From Ereboglobus sp. PH5-10 (GTDB lineage: Bacteria > Verrucomicrobiota > Verrucomicrobiia > Opitutales > Opitutaceae), in contig NZ_JAQFIP010000001.1 in the NCBI RefSeq assembly GCF_029504735.1, positions 248,001-312,000 on the forward strand: a stretch of DNA of 64,000 nt, in the 5' to 3' direction. A model generated the notes under the pieces. It did no database searches and was not told the origin of the DNA. It saw nothing but the letters and a program-made list of their open reading frames with translations. Below, piece by piece: positions 62,900-64,000 of this stretch. Position numbers and translations under genes: made by a program. The first letter of the stretch is position 1. Each line of letters begins with the position of its first letter.

Positions 62900-63963
62900 T
62901 GCGCGACTGGCGTGGTTTGAGGTTTGCCAACGGCGTAACCGGAGGCGGCAAGCAGGACTTCCTGCACGAGGCAGTCGTGGTTGCCATTGAGGAGGATGTC
63001 GGGTGAGGCCGGGGACTTTGTTTCGCCGCGGATGGTTTGCGCGAATTCGAGCAACTGATCCTCGTAGCGGTCGCGGACGGGGCCGAAGTCGAGCGTGTGC
63101 GCGCCGGCCTCGCGCTCCTCGTTGCCATCGAGCAGGACGAGGCTCATTTGCAGCGGCTGCCCGTCGAAGCGTTCCAGCGGGCAGAGCTCGACGGAGCCCT
63201 TGGTGCCGCAGATTTTCAAGCGGCGTCGCTCAAGGCCGCCCACCTCGCGGCTGCAGGCGCGGAGCGTCACGGTGGCGTTCGGGTAATCCAAAATCGAAAC
63301 GCAGTTGTTGTGAATGCCGGGCTTGTCGCCGGGCGCGGTTTTCAAGAGGGGAAAAACACCCGACGGGCGCCCGAGCAGCGAGACAACGAAGTCCACCAAG
63401 TGGCAGCCGAGATTGAACATGAGGCCGCCCTGGAACTTCCCGATGTAATCCTCATAGGACTCGTTGCCGTAGTTGTGGCTCATGCTTGCCTGAACCTCAA
63501 AAATTTCGCCGAGCCAGCCGCGTTTTGTCGCGTCGAGAATCCAGCGCATCGCGGGGTTGCCGCGAAACATGTAGCCCATCTGGAACGCGAGGCCGCGCGC
63601 CTCGTAATCGCGCCGCAGCCGCGCGAAGGGAGCCAGTTCCTCGCCGCCGGGCTTGTCCATGTGAATCGGAAGATTGTGCGCAAGGCAGCGATTCGCCGCC
63701 GGCACCAGCTCGGAGTTGGGAACCTCGACGGCCACGGCGTCCAGGCCGGGCATCGCAAAAAGCTCCTCCTCGGTCAGGCGCGGCAGGCCCTCGTAGGCGG
63801 ATTCCTCCTTGTCCCAATGGATGTAGTTCGCCGCGCGCGTCGTGGCGCGATCGTCCACGACGCCGACAATTTCAAAGGCGTCCGGACGCAGGCGCAACGA
63901 GCGCATCTTGCCCGCGGCGTGCTCATGGCTCACGCCGAGCTGCGCGATCTTGATCGGTTTCAT
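62896..63963 (-). CDS. Gfo/Idh/MocA family oxidoreductase
   Basis: The 355-residue protein has a Rossmann-like N-terminus (KIAQLGVSHEHAAGKM, VGVVDDRATT) in which the usual Gly-rich loop is degenerate (GVSHEHAAG). MDKPGGEEL replaces the typical EKP motif with DKP. The C-terminal domain has GNPAMRWILD, GGLMFNLGCHLVDFVVSLLG and GTKGSVELCPLE. It is a distant relative of its neighbour, with which it shares a 4-bp ATGA overlap. The altered cofactor loop is common in one branch of this family (the same GVSHEH start is seen in others), so activity is plausible. Paired Gfo/Idh/MocA genes often act on successive or different hydroxyls of the same sugar. Confidence 0.92.
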   Translation of the reverse strand: MKPIKIAQLGVSHEHAAGKMRSLRLRPDAFEIVGVVDDRATTRAANYIHWDKEESAYEGLPRLTEEELFAMPGLDAVAVEVPNSELVPAANRCLAHNLPIHMDKPGGEELAPFARLRRDYEARGLAFQMGYMFRGNPAMRWILDATKRGWLGEIFEVQASMSHNYGNESYEDYIGKFQGGLMFNLGCHLVDFVVSLLGRPSGVFPLLKTAPGDKPGIHNNCVSILDYPNATVTLRACSREVGGLERRRLKICGTKGSVELCPLERFDGQPLQMSLVLLDGNEEREAGAHTLDFGPVRDRYEDQLLEFAQTIRGETKSPASPDILLNGNHDCLVQEVLLAASGYAVGKPQTTPVAQ

Positions 63964-64000
63964 TTGAGCAACCTCCAGTCGAAGACCGCGCCGATGGGGA
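63960..64000 (-). CDS. 3' end of a further operon gene (cut by window edge)
   Basis: The last codons on the minus strand read PIGAVFDWRLLK and stop at a TGA that overlaps the next gene's ATG by 4 bp, the same coupling seen twice downstream. Only 12 residues are visible, too few to name a family. It probably belongs to the same carbohydrate operon. Confidence 0.5.
   Translation of the reverse strand, partial: PIGAVFDWRLLK

Overview
The window looks like a chromosomal segment of a GC-rich, Gram-negative, polysaccharide-degrading bacterium, most likely a member of Verrucomicrobiota (Opitutae/Opitutaceae). This placement is an inference from gene content: secreted sulfatases, a large TonB-dependent receptor, four PATR-type or related autotransporters, glycoside hydrolases GH2 and GH43, Gfo/Idh/MocA dehydrogenases, an exosortase with a PEP-CTERM target, an outer-membrane lipoprotein pathway (Lnt), and intergenic space packed with palindromic repeats. 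No rRNA, tRNA, CRISPR array, transposase or integrase was found.

Region 1 (1-13.5 kb, all minus strand) encodes secreted hydrolases: two tandem sulfatases (one cut by the window edge), a glycerophosphodiester phosphodiesterase, a metallo-beta-lactamase-fold hydrolase, an unrecognised cysteine-rich propeller-like protein, two multidomain calcineurin-like phosphoesterases and a large LacZ-type GH2 enzyme. The spaces between them hold nested palindromic repeats.

Region 2 (13.6-36.3 kb, all minus) is a surface-protein block of lower apparent GC: four autotransporters (2036, 1292, 1214 and 947 residues), a TonB-dependent receptor and a third phosphoesterase with carbohydrate-binding-like modules at both ends.

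Region 3 (36.8-42.6 kb) reads as a phosphodiester and nucleic-acid scavenging locus: GlpT, an S1/P1 nuclease, a second organophosphate permease and a GDPD lipoprotein (minus strand), facing a divergent SorC-type regulator (plus strand).

Region 4 (42.8-49.1 kb, plus) holds housekeeping genes: ruvX, truA, cysE, rsmE and rlmN, with a secreted GH2 enzyme between rsmE and rlmN. TruA starts inside a long palindrome.

Region 5 (49.1-54.5 kb, minus) is a VIT/vWA protein with a PEP-CTERM tail, a dedicated exosortase with an EpsI-like soluble domain, and lnt. The exosortase gene carries an in-frame copy of a palindromic repeat that is intergenic elsewhere in the window.

Region 6 (54.6-64 kb, minus) is a probable carbohydrate-use operon: two Gfo/Idh/MocA dehydrogenases joined by 4-bp overlaps (plus the tail of a further gene), a quinone-oxidoreductase-like protein, an unrecognised secreted protein, an MFS permease, a small secreted protein, and a GH43-like enzyme with an N-terminal beta-helix.

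Most genes have no obvious Shine-Dalgarno sequence, so several start choices rest on signal peptides, paralog alignment or overlaps. Residue numbers are hand counts from the start given and may be off by one or two.
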